Positions 26,360-34,433 of a DNA stretch of 64,000 nt are shown here, piece by piece. Where the stretch lies: assembly GCF_023228165.1 (NCBI RefSeq), contig NZ_JALOBS010000028.1, positions 1 through 64,000 of the forward strand, given 5' to 3'. Both the position numbers and the translations under genes were made by a program. The notes beneath the pieces are model-generated. The model saw only the letters and a list, made by a program, of their open reading frames with translations. It had not been told where the DNA came from and did not search any database. This DNA is from Methylomonas sp. GTDB taxonomy: Bacteria > Pseudomonadota > Gammaproteobacteria > Methylococcales > Methylomonadaceae. Each line of letters opens with the position of its first letter. Positions within the stretch are counted from its first letter, which is position 1.

Positions 26360-26368
26360 GGGGGGGGG
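26360..26368. repeat. homopolymer G9 tract
   Basis: Nine consecutive G (C9 on the minus strand), 20-28 bases upstream of the 140-residue membrane protein start. Tracts of this length can slip in replication and could alter promoter or leader spacing. Confidence 0.7.
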
Positions 26369-26413
26369 CTCGCTTTTTGTGCCCACGCGGATTTAAGGTA
26401 ATTGCTCGATAAT

Positions 26414-26438
26414 GGTGGGCAGAAAAGCCTTGCCCACC
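26414..26438. repeat. REP-like palindrome between genes
   Basis: GGTGGGCA and TGCCCACC form a perfect 8-bp stem around a 9-base loop, in the gap between the membrane protein and creC. It has no T tract, and the sequence style suggests a dispersed intergenic repeat. A genome-wide search would be needed to show copies. Confidence 0.5.
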
Positions 26439-26509
26439 CTACATTGTTTTCGAGATTTCAAGATCGCGGGCGATTATCCGGTATCGGTTTGTATTTTGCC
26501 ATCGGCTAT

Positions 26510-27952
26510 TCAATTGGCCGGAAACACCAGGGTTGCTTCTGTGCCGCCTTGGCCGGAGATCAGCGTCGCCGTCCCCTGATGCAACTCCATCACTTCCCTC
26601 ACAAAGCTTAGGCCCAAACCCGAATTGCGGGTTTGGCTGTCGGGGCGGGGTAGGGAGTAGAAGCGTTCGAACAGTCTGTCTTGGGCGTAATCGGGTATGC
26701 CGGGGCCTTGGTCGTGGACGATGATAACGGTTCGATTCGGCTCGGCGATGACGCTGAGCGTGATTTGGCCGCCGACGGCGGAGAAGCCGATGGCATTGTC
26801 GAGGATGTTGAACAAGGCTTGCCGGATCAAAAAGCGTTCGCCGACTAAGGTCACGTCATTGATTGCGGTTATGACCAGCGTCAGCTGTTTTTGCCGCAGG
26901 GCGGCGTGCAGCGCTACGGCGATTTCCTCTACGATCTCCTCCAGCGCCAGCGGCTTTTTATCGACCACGCCTTGCCGATTTTCCACCGCGGCCAGTTCCA
27001 GCAAACGCTGAATCAAATTCAAGGCGCGTTCATTTTCCGTTTGGATATTGCGGATAAAGCGTTGGCGTTGCAGAACAGGCATGTCCTCTAACGATAACTC
27101 CGCCGACGCCTTGATCGAAGTTAACGGACTTTTCAGTTCATGCGCCAGGGTTTGCGTGTAGCGTTCGATGTATTGCTTACCATCCAACGCTTGCCGCATG
27201 GCGGCAATGGCGTCCGCGACACTGCCGATTTCGTTGTCGCCCAGATTTGGCGTGGACAGGGTTTCGCCCTGAGCGATGCGTTGGGCAAATTGCGCCACTT
27301 GAAATAGCGGTCGGCTGATCCATAGATACAGCATGGTCACCGTCAGCAGCACCAGCACCGCGACACCGGCTACCGCCCATAGCAAATCGCGGCGGGCGGT
27401 GAGGATGAATCGGCTAACATTGACCTTGGGTTTGCCGACGCTAAGGACTCCCACCAAATCGTCGTCCCGATAAATCGGCGCGGCCACGTAAGCGATGGAG
27501 CGGGCTTCCAGTTCATCACGCCGTAAGGGAATTTCAGTCAGTGGTGACGAGCGCACGCCGTATCGGCCTTGCAAAGTCAGGTACACATCCCGCCATTTGG
27601 AAAAATTCTGGCCGACCGCCTTGTAGTAACTGTCGAAGATTACAATGCCTTTACTGTCGGTGATGTAGACCCGGATATCGATATTGTTTTTATGCAAACC
27701 ATAAATGTCCGCCTGTGGATCACGCTGGTAGACGCGCTGCAAAGCGAACTGCAGGCGGTTGAAATCGGGATCGGGCTTGTTGAATTCCTGGCCGGCGATT
27801 TCCGCCAGGATGTTGGCCATGTCCACCAAGGGCTCTTCAAAGGATTGGTAATAGCGCGGCCGTAATTCCAGGCTTAGCCAGCGTTCCAACGCAAAAAAGC
27901 CGCTGGCCAAGGCCAGAAAAAATACCAGTAGGATACGGGAGCGAACCGTCAT
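26510..27952 (-). CDS. creC: sensor histidine kinase, CreC-like
   Basis: A 480-residue membrane kinase. Transmembrane segments at about 5-22 and 190-212 flank a periplasmic sensor domain; a HAMP region follows. The H box is LAHELKSPLTSIKASAEL and the ATP-binding domain shows NAIGFS, DQGPGIP and GLGLSFV. The N-terminal layout and the partner regulator match CreC of the CreBC system, which in enterobacteria responds to carbon and fermentation conditions. It is downstream of creB with a 3-base gap. No creD is present. Confidence 0.8.
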   Translation of the reverse strand: MTVRSRILLVFFLALASGFFALERWLSLELRPRYYQSFEEPLVDMANILAEIAGQEFNKPDPDFNRLQFALQRVYQRDPQADIYGLHKNNIDIRVYITDSKGIVIFDSYYKAVGQNFSKWRDVYLTLQGRYGVRSSPLTEIPLRRDELEARSIAYVAAPIYRDDDLVGVLSVGKPKVNVSRFILTARRDLLWAVAGVAVLVLLTVTMLYLWISRPLFQVAQFAQRIAQGETLSTPNLGDNEIGSVADAIAAMRQALDGKQYIERYTQTLAHELKSPLTSIKASAELSLEDMPVLQRQRFIRNIQTENERALNLIQRLLELAAVENRQGVVDKKPLALEEIVEEIAVALHAALRQKQLTLVITAINDVTLVGERFLIRQALFNILDNAIGFSAVGGQITLSVIAEPNRTVIIVHDQGPGIPDYAQDRLFERFYSLPRPDSQTRNSGLGLSFVREVMELHQGTATLISGQGGTEATLVFPAN

Positions 27953-27955
27953 GGT

Positions 27956-28648
27956 TTATTGCAGCGAATAACCAATGCCGCGATGGGTTTTAATGGCGTC
28001 CTCGCCGGGACGTACCGCATTCAGCTTGGCGCGTAAAGCTTTGATGTGGGTGTCTATGGCCCGGTCCAAACGATGTTCGGGGGCGTCCCAGCAGCGGAGC
28101 AATAATTCCTCCCGGTTGAAGATGCGTTGCGGCTGTTGGACTAACGTGCGCAACAGGCGAAATTCATGTGGCGTCAAAGTCAAACGGTTGCCGTGGTAGC
28201 GAATCTCGAAGCTTTCCGGATTGACTTGGAAACGCGGATCGCCTGCCGTGGCGGCTAGGGATGCCGTGGGTGGTTGACTGCGGCGCAACACCGCGCGTAC
28301 TCGGGCACATAATTCTCTCGGGCTGAAGGGCTTGCCGATATAGTCATCGGCGCCCAGTTCCAAGCCCACCACGCGATCCACTTCCTCGCTACGGGCGGTC
28401 AGAAATATTACCGCCGGCGGTGTTTCCAGTCGGGTTTGCAGACTACGGAATACTTCGAAACCATTGCCATCCGGTAAGCCTATGTCCAGCAAAACCAATT
28501 GCGGTCTCAGGGTTTCCGCGCAGGCTATGCCATCCCGGCCGGTGGCTCGCCAATGGGGCTGAAAACCGTCCGTACTCAGTGCATAGCAGATGGTTTCGGC
28601 AATGGCTGCTTCGTCTTCAATGATAAGAACGGTACGCGTATCGGTCAT
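27956..28648 (-). CDS. creB: response regulator, CreB-like (OmpR family)
   Basis: A 230-residue protein starting at ATG 28648 with a GGAA ribosome site; a TTG four codons upstream is less likely. The receiver domain shows EDE near the N-terminus, the phosphoacceptor in LLDIGLPDG, and the switch Lys in GADDYIGKPFSPREL. The C-terminal winged helix (LTPHEFRLLRTL, REELLLRCWD, DTHIKALRAKL) is OmpR-type. It should be phosphorylated by the kinase encoded directly downstream and bind DNA. Its targets cannot be seen in the window. Confidence 0.85.
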   Translation of the reverse strand: MTDTRTVLIIEDEAAIAETICYALSTDGFQPHWRATGRDGIACAETLRPQLVLLDIGLPDGNGFEVFRSLQTRLETPPAVIFLTARSEEVDRVVGLELGADDYIGKPFSPRELCARVRAVLRRSQPPTASLAATAGDPRFQVNPESFEIRYHGNRLTLTPHEFRLLRTLVQQPQRIFNREELLLRCWDAPEHRLDRAIDTHIKALRAKLNAVRPGEDAIKTHRGIGYSLQ

Positions 28649-28807
28649 GGGCTTTTCCAATATTTGCAGTCTTTGTCCGGCGCGGAATTAATCGCAAGTT
28701 ATCAATCCGACTCTAAACGTCGAAATGCGCAATGCATAACCTTAGCACGCTTGAGCACCATTCAGGCAAACGGCTACTTGTGCTGAATTCAGTTATTTTA
28801 GATTAGT

Positions 28808-30124
28808 TTAGGCGGAAATCGCTTGTCCAGGCGCCAGGGCTTTCGGCACCACAACGACTTGGGCAAAGCCGCCGCCGGGCGTGCGAAAGTTGGTGGTTTG
28901 GCCTTGATAGAGGCGGGCGCAAACGGTTTGGGATTGGCCTTGGTAGACATAGTGGCGCAAATCCAGTTTCAACTCCACCGATTGGTCGCTAATTTGTAAT
29001 TGCCGTTCGCTGGGTTGTACCAGTGCTTGCGCCACGTAATCGGTTTGTAATATTTCGCCGAATACCCGCCGGGTCAGTTTGTCGCCGCGATAGGCCGCTT
29101 TGCTGCCGTAACCTTTGGCCGGTTTGAAAAACAACTGTTTGCGTTGCAACCAGACGTCATCGGCGTGCTGTTCTTCGACCCGTATGGTATGTGCGATACC
29201 TTGCAACAGGACGGTTTGGGTGGCCTTGTCGACCCCCAGAGCCTGCAGGACAACGGGATCGGTTAACAGGGCCAGATTGCGTTTGTCGGCATATAAGGCA
29301 TGGTTTCTGGGGTGCGGCGTCACAACGACTGCGCCAGCCAGATAGGCTTGCAGCAGCGCCTGTTGCGCCGGCAGTTCCAGGGCAAAATCGGTCAGGCGGT
29401 TATAGACCAGATCGATGGCGGTTTCTCCATGCCACAACTTGCCGTCGCGGAAGGTCAACTCGCGCGGGTCGCAAATCGGGGCGTTAATACCATGCTTTGC
29501 GAACAGATTTTGAAACAGCAAAAACTCCGGCAACATATATTGCTGGTCGGGTTCTTCGTCGACGATGGCGATGTTTAGCAAAGCTTGCGCATTGCCTTCC
29601 TGTCGCCATTCGGTTTCAAACATGTCGATAATGGTTTGCTCACTAGTCAATGCGCTGTTGGGAAAATCCAGTTGGCAAGGGCAGCTTTCACAGGCGTTGT
29701 GGGCCTTGGCCAGTAACAGATTGATCAAAGCGCCGCCGGCATTGGTGTTGATCTCGATTAATTTCGGACCTGCATCGTCAAGATGAAAGTCGTAACCCAG
29801 GAATACGCCGCTGGCCTTGGGCTGGAAGCGGGCCGATCGCGGCGCATATGCCAGCACGCGTTGCTGATAAGCAGGCAGCGCGATTACCCGTTCGATCGCG
29901 TCTATGATGTCACGTTGCTTTTGCAGGCTGGTTTCCGCAACAAAGACTGCTACGTCGGAGATCATATGCGGCCGGTCTTCGCAAATCATTTGGCAGAGAC
30001 TGTCGCCGTGCGTTTGCGCCGATAATTCCCGCCGTAATTGCTGCCGGTTCAGCGACAGGCAATGACAGTCGCGGTTGAGTTGTTTGGCGCGCTGCAGTCC
30101 CAGGTGGTTATCGAAAACAGTCAT
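28808..30124 (-). CDS. ATP-grasp-like enzyme of unknown substrate
   Basis: A 438-residue soluble protein. Signs of an ATP-grasp-type ligase are LIEINTNAGGA (about 122-132, acidic and Asn residues for metal binding), a basic nucleotide loop FKPAKGYGSKAAY, and LKLDLRHYVYQG near the C-terminus. The motif order, with the metal-binding E-x-N before the Lys loop, hints at a permuted arrangement like that of glutathionylspermidine synthase-type enzymes. I cannot name a substrate. It also has a Cys-rich patch (CESCPC) near residue 145. It is a single gene between creB and yajQ. Confidence 0.6.
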   Translation of the reverse strand: MTVFDNHLGLQRAKQLNRDCHCLSLNRQQLRRELSAQTHGDSLCQMICEDRPHMISDVAVFVAETSLQKQRDIIDAIERVIALPAYQQRVLAYAPRSARFQPKASGVFLGYDFHLDDAGPKLIEINTNAGGALINLLLAKAHNACESCPCQLDFPNSALTSEQTIIDMFETEWRQEGNAQALLNIAIVDEEPDQQYMLPEFLLFQNLFAKHGINAPICDPRELTFRDGKLWHGETAIDLVYNRLTDFALELPAQQALLQAYLAGAVVVTPHPRNHALYADKRNLALLTDPVVLQALGVDKATQTVLLQGIAHTIRVEEQHADDVWLQRKQLFFKPAKGYGSKAAYRGDKLTRRVFGEILQTDYVAQALVQPSERQLQISDQSVELKLDLRHYVYQGQSQTVCARLYQGQTTNFRTPGGGFAQVVVVPKALAPGQAISA

Positions 30125-30210
30125 GCGGAGAGAATGGAATGCGGTTTGAAAAATAAAGCCGGCGGTGCGGAATATGTTGCACAGCCGGCAATAACGGAAT
30201 GGGGCGGCGC

Positions 30211-30693
30211 TTAATCGCGGAAGTTGTTGAATTGCAGCGGTTGTCCGACATCTTCGCTGCGCAGCATTTGTATCACGTCCTGTAAGTCGTCGCGTTTTTT
30301 ACCGGTGACGCGCAGTTTATCGCCGTTGATGGCGGTTTGTACTTTCAGCTTTTTATCTTTAATCAATTTGACGATTTTTTTCGCCATGTCGCTCTCTATG
30401 CCTTGCTTCAAGGCAATGGATTGCTGGGCGGATTTACCGGTATCTTGTATTTTACCGCTTTCCAGGCTCGCAATATCGATGCCGCGTTTACCCATCTTGG
30501 CGTACAGGATAGGCAGCATTTGCTGTAGTTGGAAAGTTGATTCGGCTTTCATGAGGATGTTGTCGTCCTGTTGCTCAAAGCTGGCATTGCTGCCCTTGAA
30601 GTCGAAGCGAGTGGCGACTTCTTTGTTAGCCTGATCAACGGCGTTGGTCACTTCGTGACTGTCCAGTTCGGATACGATATCGAATGATGGCAT
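30211..30693 (-). CDS. yajQ: YajQ family nucleotide-binding protein
   Basis: A 160-residue protein starting at the ATG at 30691-30693 (MPSFDIVSELDSHEVTNAVDQ), which is the universal YajQ start. The internal duplicated fold shows TRFDFKGS and KLKVQTAINGDKLRVTGKKRDDLQ. YajQ proteins bind nucleotides; a Xanthomonas member binds cyclic di-GMP. Its role in this organism is unknown. Monocistronic on the minus strand. Confidence 0.93.
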   Translation of the reverse strand: MPSFDIVSELDSHEVTNAVDQANKEVATRFDFKGSNASFEQQDDNILMKAESTFQLQQMLPILYAKMGKRGIDIASLESGKIQDTGKSAQQSIALKQGIESDMAKKIVKLIKDKKLKVQTAINGDKLRVTGKKRDDLQDVIQMLRSEDVGQPLQFNNFRD

Positions 30694-30837
30694 AGTGTTG
30701 ATTTGCAAGTGGAAAAAGGCGGATCACTATAAAGGCGATACGAAATGAATTCAACCTCAATCTGGAGGTCGGCAATCTCGGACCGATTGGGTTACACTGG
30801 TTCGGAAATATTTTAGACAGTATCAATGGGGGGAGTA

Positions 30838-31386
30838 ATGAAGAAATCAACATTTAACCGGACCTTGGCGATGGTATGTTTGTTTGGTGTCGGTGGCTGG
30901 ACACTGACGGCTTGCGATTCCAAACCGCAGCCAGTTGTTAGCAGTAAAACCAGCGTGGCGAAATATGAAAAGATCAAAACCTTGCAAGGGCTGATCATTA
31001 ATGATGACGGGCCGGTGAAAACCGGTATCGTCAAAGTCCTGACCGAAGCAGGCCAAGTAGTGGCGCAAATCGAAGTGACCGACGGGCCGCATTACAGTCT
31101 GAAGGTGCCGGCCGGTACGGTGCTGCCGATACTGTTGGCTTACTATCCGTCGGCCGATGCCGGCGACGAGCAACGCATGCTTGCCGCGGTGGTGCATACC
31201 GGGGCAAGCAAATTCGATATCAATCCCCTAAGTACCCGGATTGCCGTGCAGGCCAAGGCGATGGGCGGCTATACGCATAAAAATCTGGTGCGGGCGGCGG
31301 AAAACAACGGTACCGTGCCGGCCGCCAATAAAACCACCGCCGGGTTTCGCGGCGACCCTACCACCCAATACGGCGGTTGGCATTGA
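30838..31386 (+). CDS. putative lipoprotein with an Ig-like domain
   Basis: A 182-residue protein from ATG 30838 (GGGGGAG ribosome site just upstream; an ATG at 30826 is also in frame). The signal peptide ends in a lipobox, TLTAC, so it should be lipidated at the Cys and held in the envelope. Residues about 45-120 look like a carboxypeptidase-regulatory-type beta-sandwich (GLIINDDGPVKTGIVKVLTEAG, YSLKVPAGTVLPILLAY). The tail is Gly/Thr/Asn-rich. No specific family is recognised; the function is unknown. Confidence 0.65.
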   Translation: MKKSTFNRTLAMVCLFGVGGWTLTACDSKPQPVVSSKTSVAKYEKIKTLQGLIINDDGPVKTGIVKVLTEAGQVVAQIEVTDGPHYSLKVPAGTVLPILLAYYPSADAGDEQRMLAAVVHTGASKFDINPLSTRIAVQAKAMGGYTHKNLVRAAENNGTVPAANKTTAGFRGDPTTQYGGWH

Positions 31387-31395
31387 GACCGGCAC

Positions 31396-32793
31396 TTAAA
31401 ATTTGCACTTTAAGTGGTACTTTTGCACGCGGTAACGTAAGGTTTCCCGGGTGGTGCCCAGCATGCGGGCCGCGGCGGTAACATTGGCGTCGGTGCGATT
31501 CAGGGCTTCCTGAATGATGAATTTTTCCATTTCGTGCAAGCTCAGGCTGCCGTCCAGCGGAATGAACAGACCTTCCTGGTCGGAGCGAGGCATACTATGC
31601 GAGGCAGCCGATTGCGGGGCTTGCAGTTGCAGCCATTCGGTGGACAAGGTCTGATCGGTGGACAACAATACGCAGCGTTCCAACACGTTGCGTAATTCGC
31701 GGATGTTGCCTGGCCAGTCGTAGGCTTTTATGGCTTGCCAAGTGGTGTCCGGAATGTTGCAGACGTTTTTTGCCGATTTACGGTTGCAGGCGCTAATGAA
31801 TTGCGGCACCAGTTGTTCGAGATCTTGCTTATGCTCCCTCAAGGAAGGCACCCGAATGTTGATGACATTCAAGCGGTGGTATAGGTCGCGGCGGAACTGG
31901 CCTTCGGCCACTTTTTCCACCAAATCCAGATTGGTGGCGGCGATGATTTGCACATCCACGCTAATCTCGGTTTCGCTGCCCAGGCGGCGAATACGCAAGT
32001 CTTCCACGGCTTTTAATAATTTACTTTGTAAATCCAGGTCCATCTCGCCGATTTCATCCAGAAACAAGGTGCCTGTGTGGGCTTGTTCGAACATGCCGCG
32101 ATGGCGTTTTTTGGCGCCCGTGAATGCACCGGCTTCGTAGCCGAATAATTCTGCTTCCAGTAATTCGCGGGGCAGCGCGGCGCAGTTGATTTCCACCAGC
32201 GGGGCGTTGCCCCGGACACCGGAATAATGCAGAATACGGGCGATCATGCCTTTACCGGTGCCGGTTTCCCCGCTGACGATCAGGCTGGAAAACGGCACGT
32301 TCACCACTTGTTTGAGCATGCTTCGCAAAGACGCCATGGCCGGGCTGGAGCCGAGCAGGCTATCGATACTATATTGACTGTTTTGCGCGGCGGTTTGTAG
32401 TTGTACCCGCCGCTGTGCGCGGGCGCTGCGAGCCGCGCCTTCCACCAATAAATTGAGTCTATCCAGCGAGCAGGGTTTTTCCAGGAAGTCGTAAGCGCCC
32501 AGTCTTACGGCCCGCACCGAATCGGCCACGCTGCCGTAGCCGGTCAAAAAGATCCATTCGCTGCTGTCGATGTCGGGTTTCAATTTTTCCAGCAAATCCA
32601 GTGCGTTGCCGTCCGGCAGATTCATGTCCGATAACACTACCAAGGGATCGAGGTTTTGTTCGCGTAAATAGCTTTCGGCTTTTTGTACCGAGTCAACGAC
32701 ATTGACTTCCCAGTCGGCTTTTTTGAAGTAACGGGCCAGTTCGGCGCCCAACAGGGCTTCGTCTTCAATGATCAGCAACGTATTCGTCATCAT
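31396..32793 (-). CDS. sigma-54-dependent response regulator (NtrC family)
   Basis: A 465-residue protein with the full three-domain layout. Receiver: acidic pocket EDE and phosphoacceptor D56 in VVLSDMNLPDG. AAA+ domain: Walker A GETGTGKGM, GAFTGA loop contacting sigma-54, Walker B TLFLDEIGEMD. C-terminal Fis-type helix-turn-helix: NVTAAARMLGTTRETLRYRV. It should be phosphorylated by the kinase encoded 28 bp upstream and activate sigma-54 promoters. The nearest good -24/-12 site is upstream of dabA at 36384-36400, so control of inorganic carbon uptake is inferred. Confidence 0.9.
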   Translation of the reverse strand: MMTNTLLIIEDEALLGAELARYFKKADWEVNVVDSVQKAESYLREQNLDPLVVLSDMNLPDGNALDLLEKLKPDIDSSEWIFLTGYGSVADSVRAVRLGAYDFLEKPCSLDRLNLLVEGAARSARAQRRVQLQTAAQNSQYSIDSLLGSSPAMASLRSMLKQVVNVPFSSLIVSGETGTGKGMIARILHYSGVRGNAPLVEINCAALPRELLEAELFGYEAGAFTGAKKRHRGMFEQAHTGTLFLDEIGEMDLDLQSKLLKAVEDLRIRRLGSETEISVDVQIIAATNLDLVEKVAEGQFRRDLYHRLNVINIRVPSLREHKQDLEQLVPQFISACNRKSAKNVCNIPDTTWQAIKAYDWPGNIRELRNVLERCVLLSTDQTLSTEWLQLQAPQSAASHSMPRSDQEGLFIPLDGSLSLHEMEKFIIQEALNRTDANVTAAARMLGTTRETLRYRVQKYHLKCKF

Positions 32794-32821
32794 AATGGTT
32801 TCTCTAAGTGGTTTGACGCTG

Positions 32822-34252
32822 TCAGGCGGCAGGCGTTAGCGGGAGAGACAGCGTGACACAAGCGTGTCCGGCCGGATTATTGATCAGCTTAAGCTGGCCG
32901 TGTAAATCTCTGGTAAAGCGTTGCACCATCACCAAGCCCAAACCGCTGCCTTTTTCCTTCAAACTGACGAAGGGACGTATGCCTTGTTGCAACAGTTCGG
33001 GGTTGAAGCCCTCGCCGCTGTCCGTGACGGTAACCTGTAATTTCTGATCTGTTTGGCTAATATCGACTTGAACCTTGCCGGGTTTATCGCCGATGGCCTG
33101 AACGGCGTTTTGCAATAAGTTTAATAAGACTTGCCTGAACTCGGTTTCAGGCAACACAGCGGTGATATCGCCGCTACTATGCAGCTCGAATTGAATGGTG
33201 TCGGGTACTTGATAGCTGAGTAAGGTAATCAATTCCTGAACGACTTTGCCGATCGAGATGGCTTGAGCCACTTCGCTGCTGTTGCGGGCGCTATTGAGCA
33301 AGTCATTCAGGTGCTTGGTCAGCCGGTGTACTTCCCGATGCAACAGGCCGATACGTTCGCGTAGTTCGGGATCGTCGGATTCCGATTGCATATTTTCCAG
33401 CGCCACTTGAATTATAGCCAGCGGGTTACGTAATTCATGCGCGGTACTGGCCGCCATTTCGGTCAAGGCCGCCAATCTCTCGGCCTTGGCAAGGCGTTGG
33501 CTTTGTTCGAGTAATTTATGGCTGGTCTTACGAACCTGGCTTTCCAGGCGGCTGGTATAGTTCAGGTGAGTTTGTTCCAGTTCGATTAAATGGGTGACCA
33601 AGTGATTATAGCGTTCGAACAAGTCGTTAATGATGGGGTCCGGACTGGTGTTTTCTATGGGTTGCTTGACCCCTTCCGCCAAGCCGGACAACAGCGCTCG
33701 TAACGCTTCCAAAGGTTCCAGCACGTTGTTGCGAAAAAAATACTGGCCTATCCACATTAGCAATAACGGTAGTATGACGGCTAGTTGCAACTCCAGTTGG
33801 CTGTCGATTTCCACGCCGATTAACAGTTTTTCTTCTTCGTCGGTTTGTTGGTCCAATAAGTCCTGAATCAGATCGACGGTATCGATCATGGCGCGGGCAT
33901 CGCCATTGATGGCCTGACTAAATTTGGCCTGTAGACCCTGTAAATCCACCGGCACGCTGAATTCGTTGCTATGCTGGTGTTCCAGTAAATCCATCAGGTG
34001 CGCTTCCAGTTCTTGAATTTGTTCTGCTGTGACCGCTGGGTCGTTTTGGTGTATGGCGATTTTCGATTGCAGTTGCAGCAATTCAAAAATGGTTTCCTGC
34101 AGCCGGTGGCCTTTGCCGATGTCGGTTTGTATGGTTTGGATGCGCTGATGGTTTTGCCAGGTCAGGCGGCTGATGGCTACTAATTCGCCCAGTACCAATA
34201 ACCCCATGATGAGGGTGACGAAGATGATGGGTCTGAGCAGAAGTTGGCGCAT
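32822..34252 (-). CDS. sensor histidine kinase, partner of the NtrC-type regulator
   Basis: A 476-residue membrane kinase with transmembrane segments at about 9-30 and 150-168, a periplasmic helical domain of about 120 residues with no named sensor fold, a coiled-coil region (about 200-250), the H box STAHELRNPLAIIQVALENM and ATPase motifs NAVQAIG, DSGEGF and GSGLGLVMVQRF. It is the first gene of a two-gene operon with the sigma-54 activator. The signal is unknown; its position beside SulP and DAB genes suggests inorganic carbon, pH or an anion as the cue (inference). Confidence 0.88.
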   Translation of the reverse strand: MRQLLLRPIIFVTLIMGLLVLGELVAISRLTWQNHQRIQTIQTDIGKGHRLQETIFELLQLQSKIAIHQNDPAVTAEQIQELEAHLMDLLEHQHSNEFSVPVDLQGLQAKFSQAINGDARAMIDTVDLIQDLLDQQTDEEEKLLIGVEIDSQLELQLAVILPLLLMWIGQYFFRNNVLEPLEALRALLSGLAEGVKQPIENTSPDPIINDLFERYNHLVTHLIELEQTHLNYTSRLESQVRKTSHKLLEQSQRLAKAERLAALTEMAASTAHELRNPLAIIQVALENMQSESDDPELRERIGLLHREVHRLTKHLNDLLNSARNSSEVAQAISIGKVVQELITLLSYQVPDTIQFELHSSGDITAVLPETEFRQVLLNLLQNAVQAIGDKPGKVQVDISQTDQKLQVTVTDSGEGFNPELLQQGIRPFVSLKEKGSGLGLVMVQRFTRDLHGQLKLINNPAGHACVTLSLPLTPAA

Positions 34253-34378
34253 AGTCAGCGAGTGGGTGTCATGGGTTAGAGAATTCCAATTCTACGTTGT
34301 CGGCAAAAATTAAGTGATATTTCAGCCACGCGCTGAATGGGTAAACTTCCCGTTTTCAGCTGAGTGACGCGGGGTGGC

Positions 34379-34409
34379 TGGGGCGGAATATCCTATCCTT
34401 TCCGCCCCA
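34379..34409. terminator. hairpin downstream of sulP
   Basis: TGGGGCGGAA and TTCCGCCCCA form a perfect 10-bp stem 25 bases past the sulP stop. There is no T tract on the minus strand, so it may be a 3-prime stabilising hairpin or a rho-dependent end rather than a classical terminator. Confidence 0.5.
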
Positions 34410-34433
34410 ACCGGTCATTCGGCCGGGTTTCGA

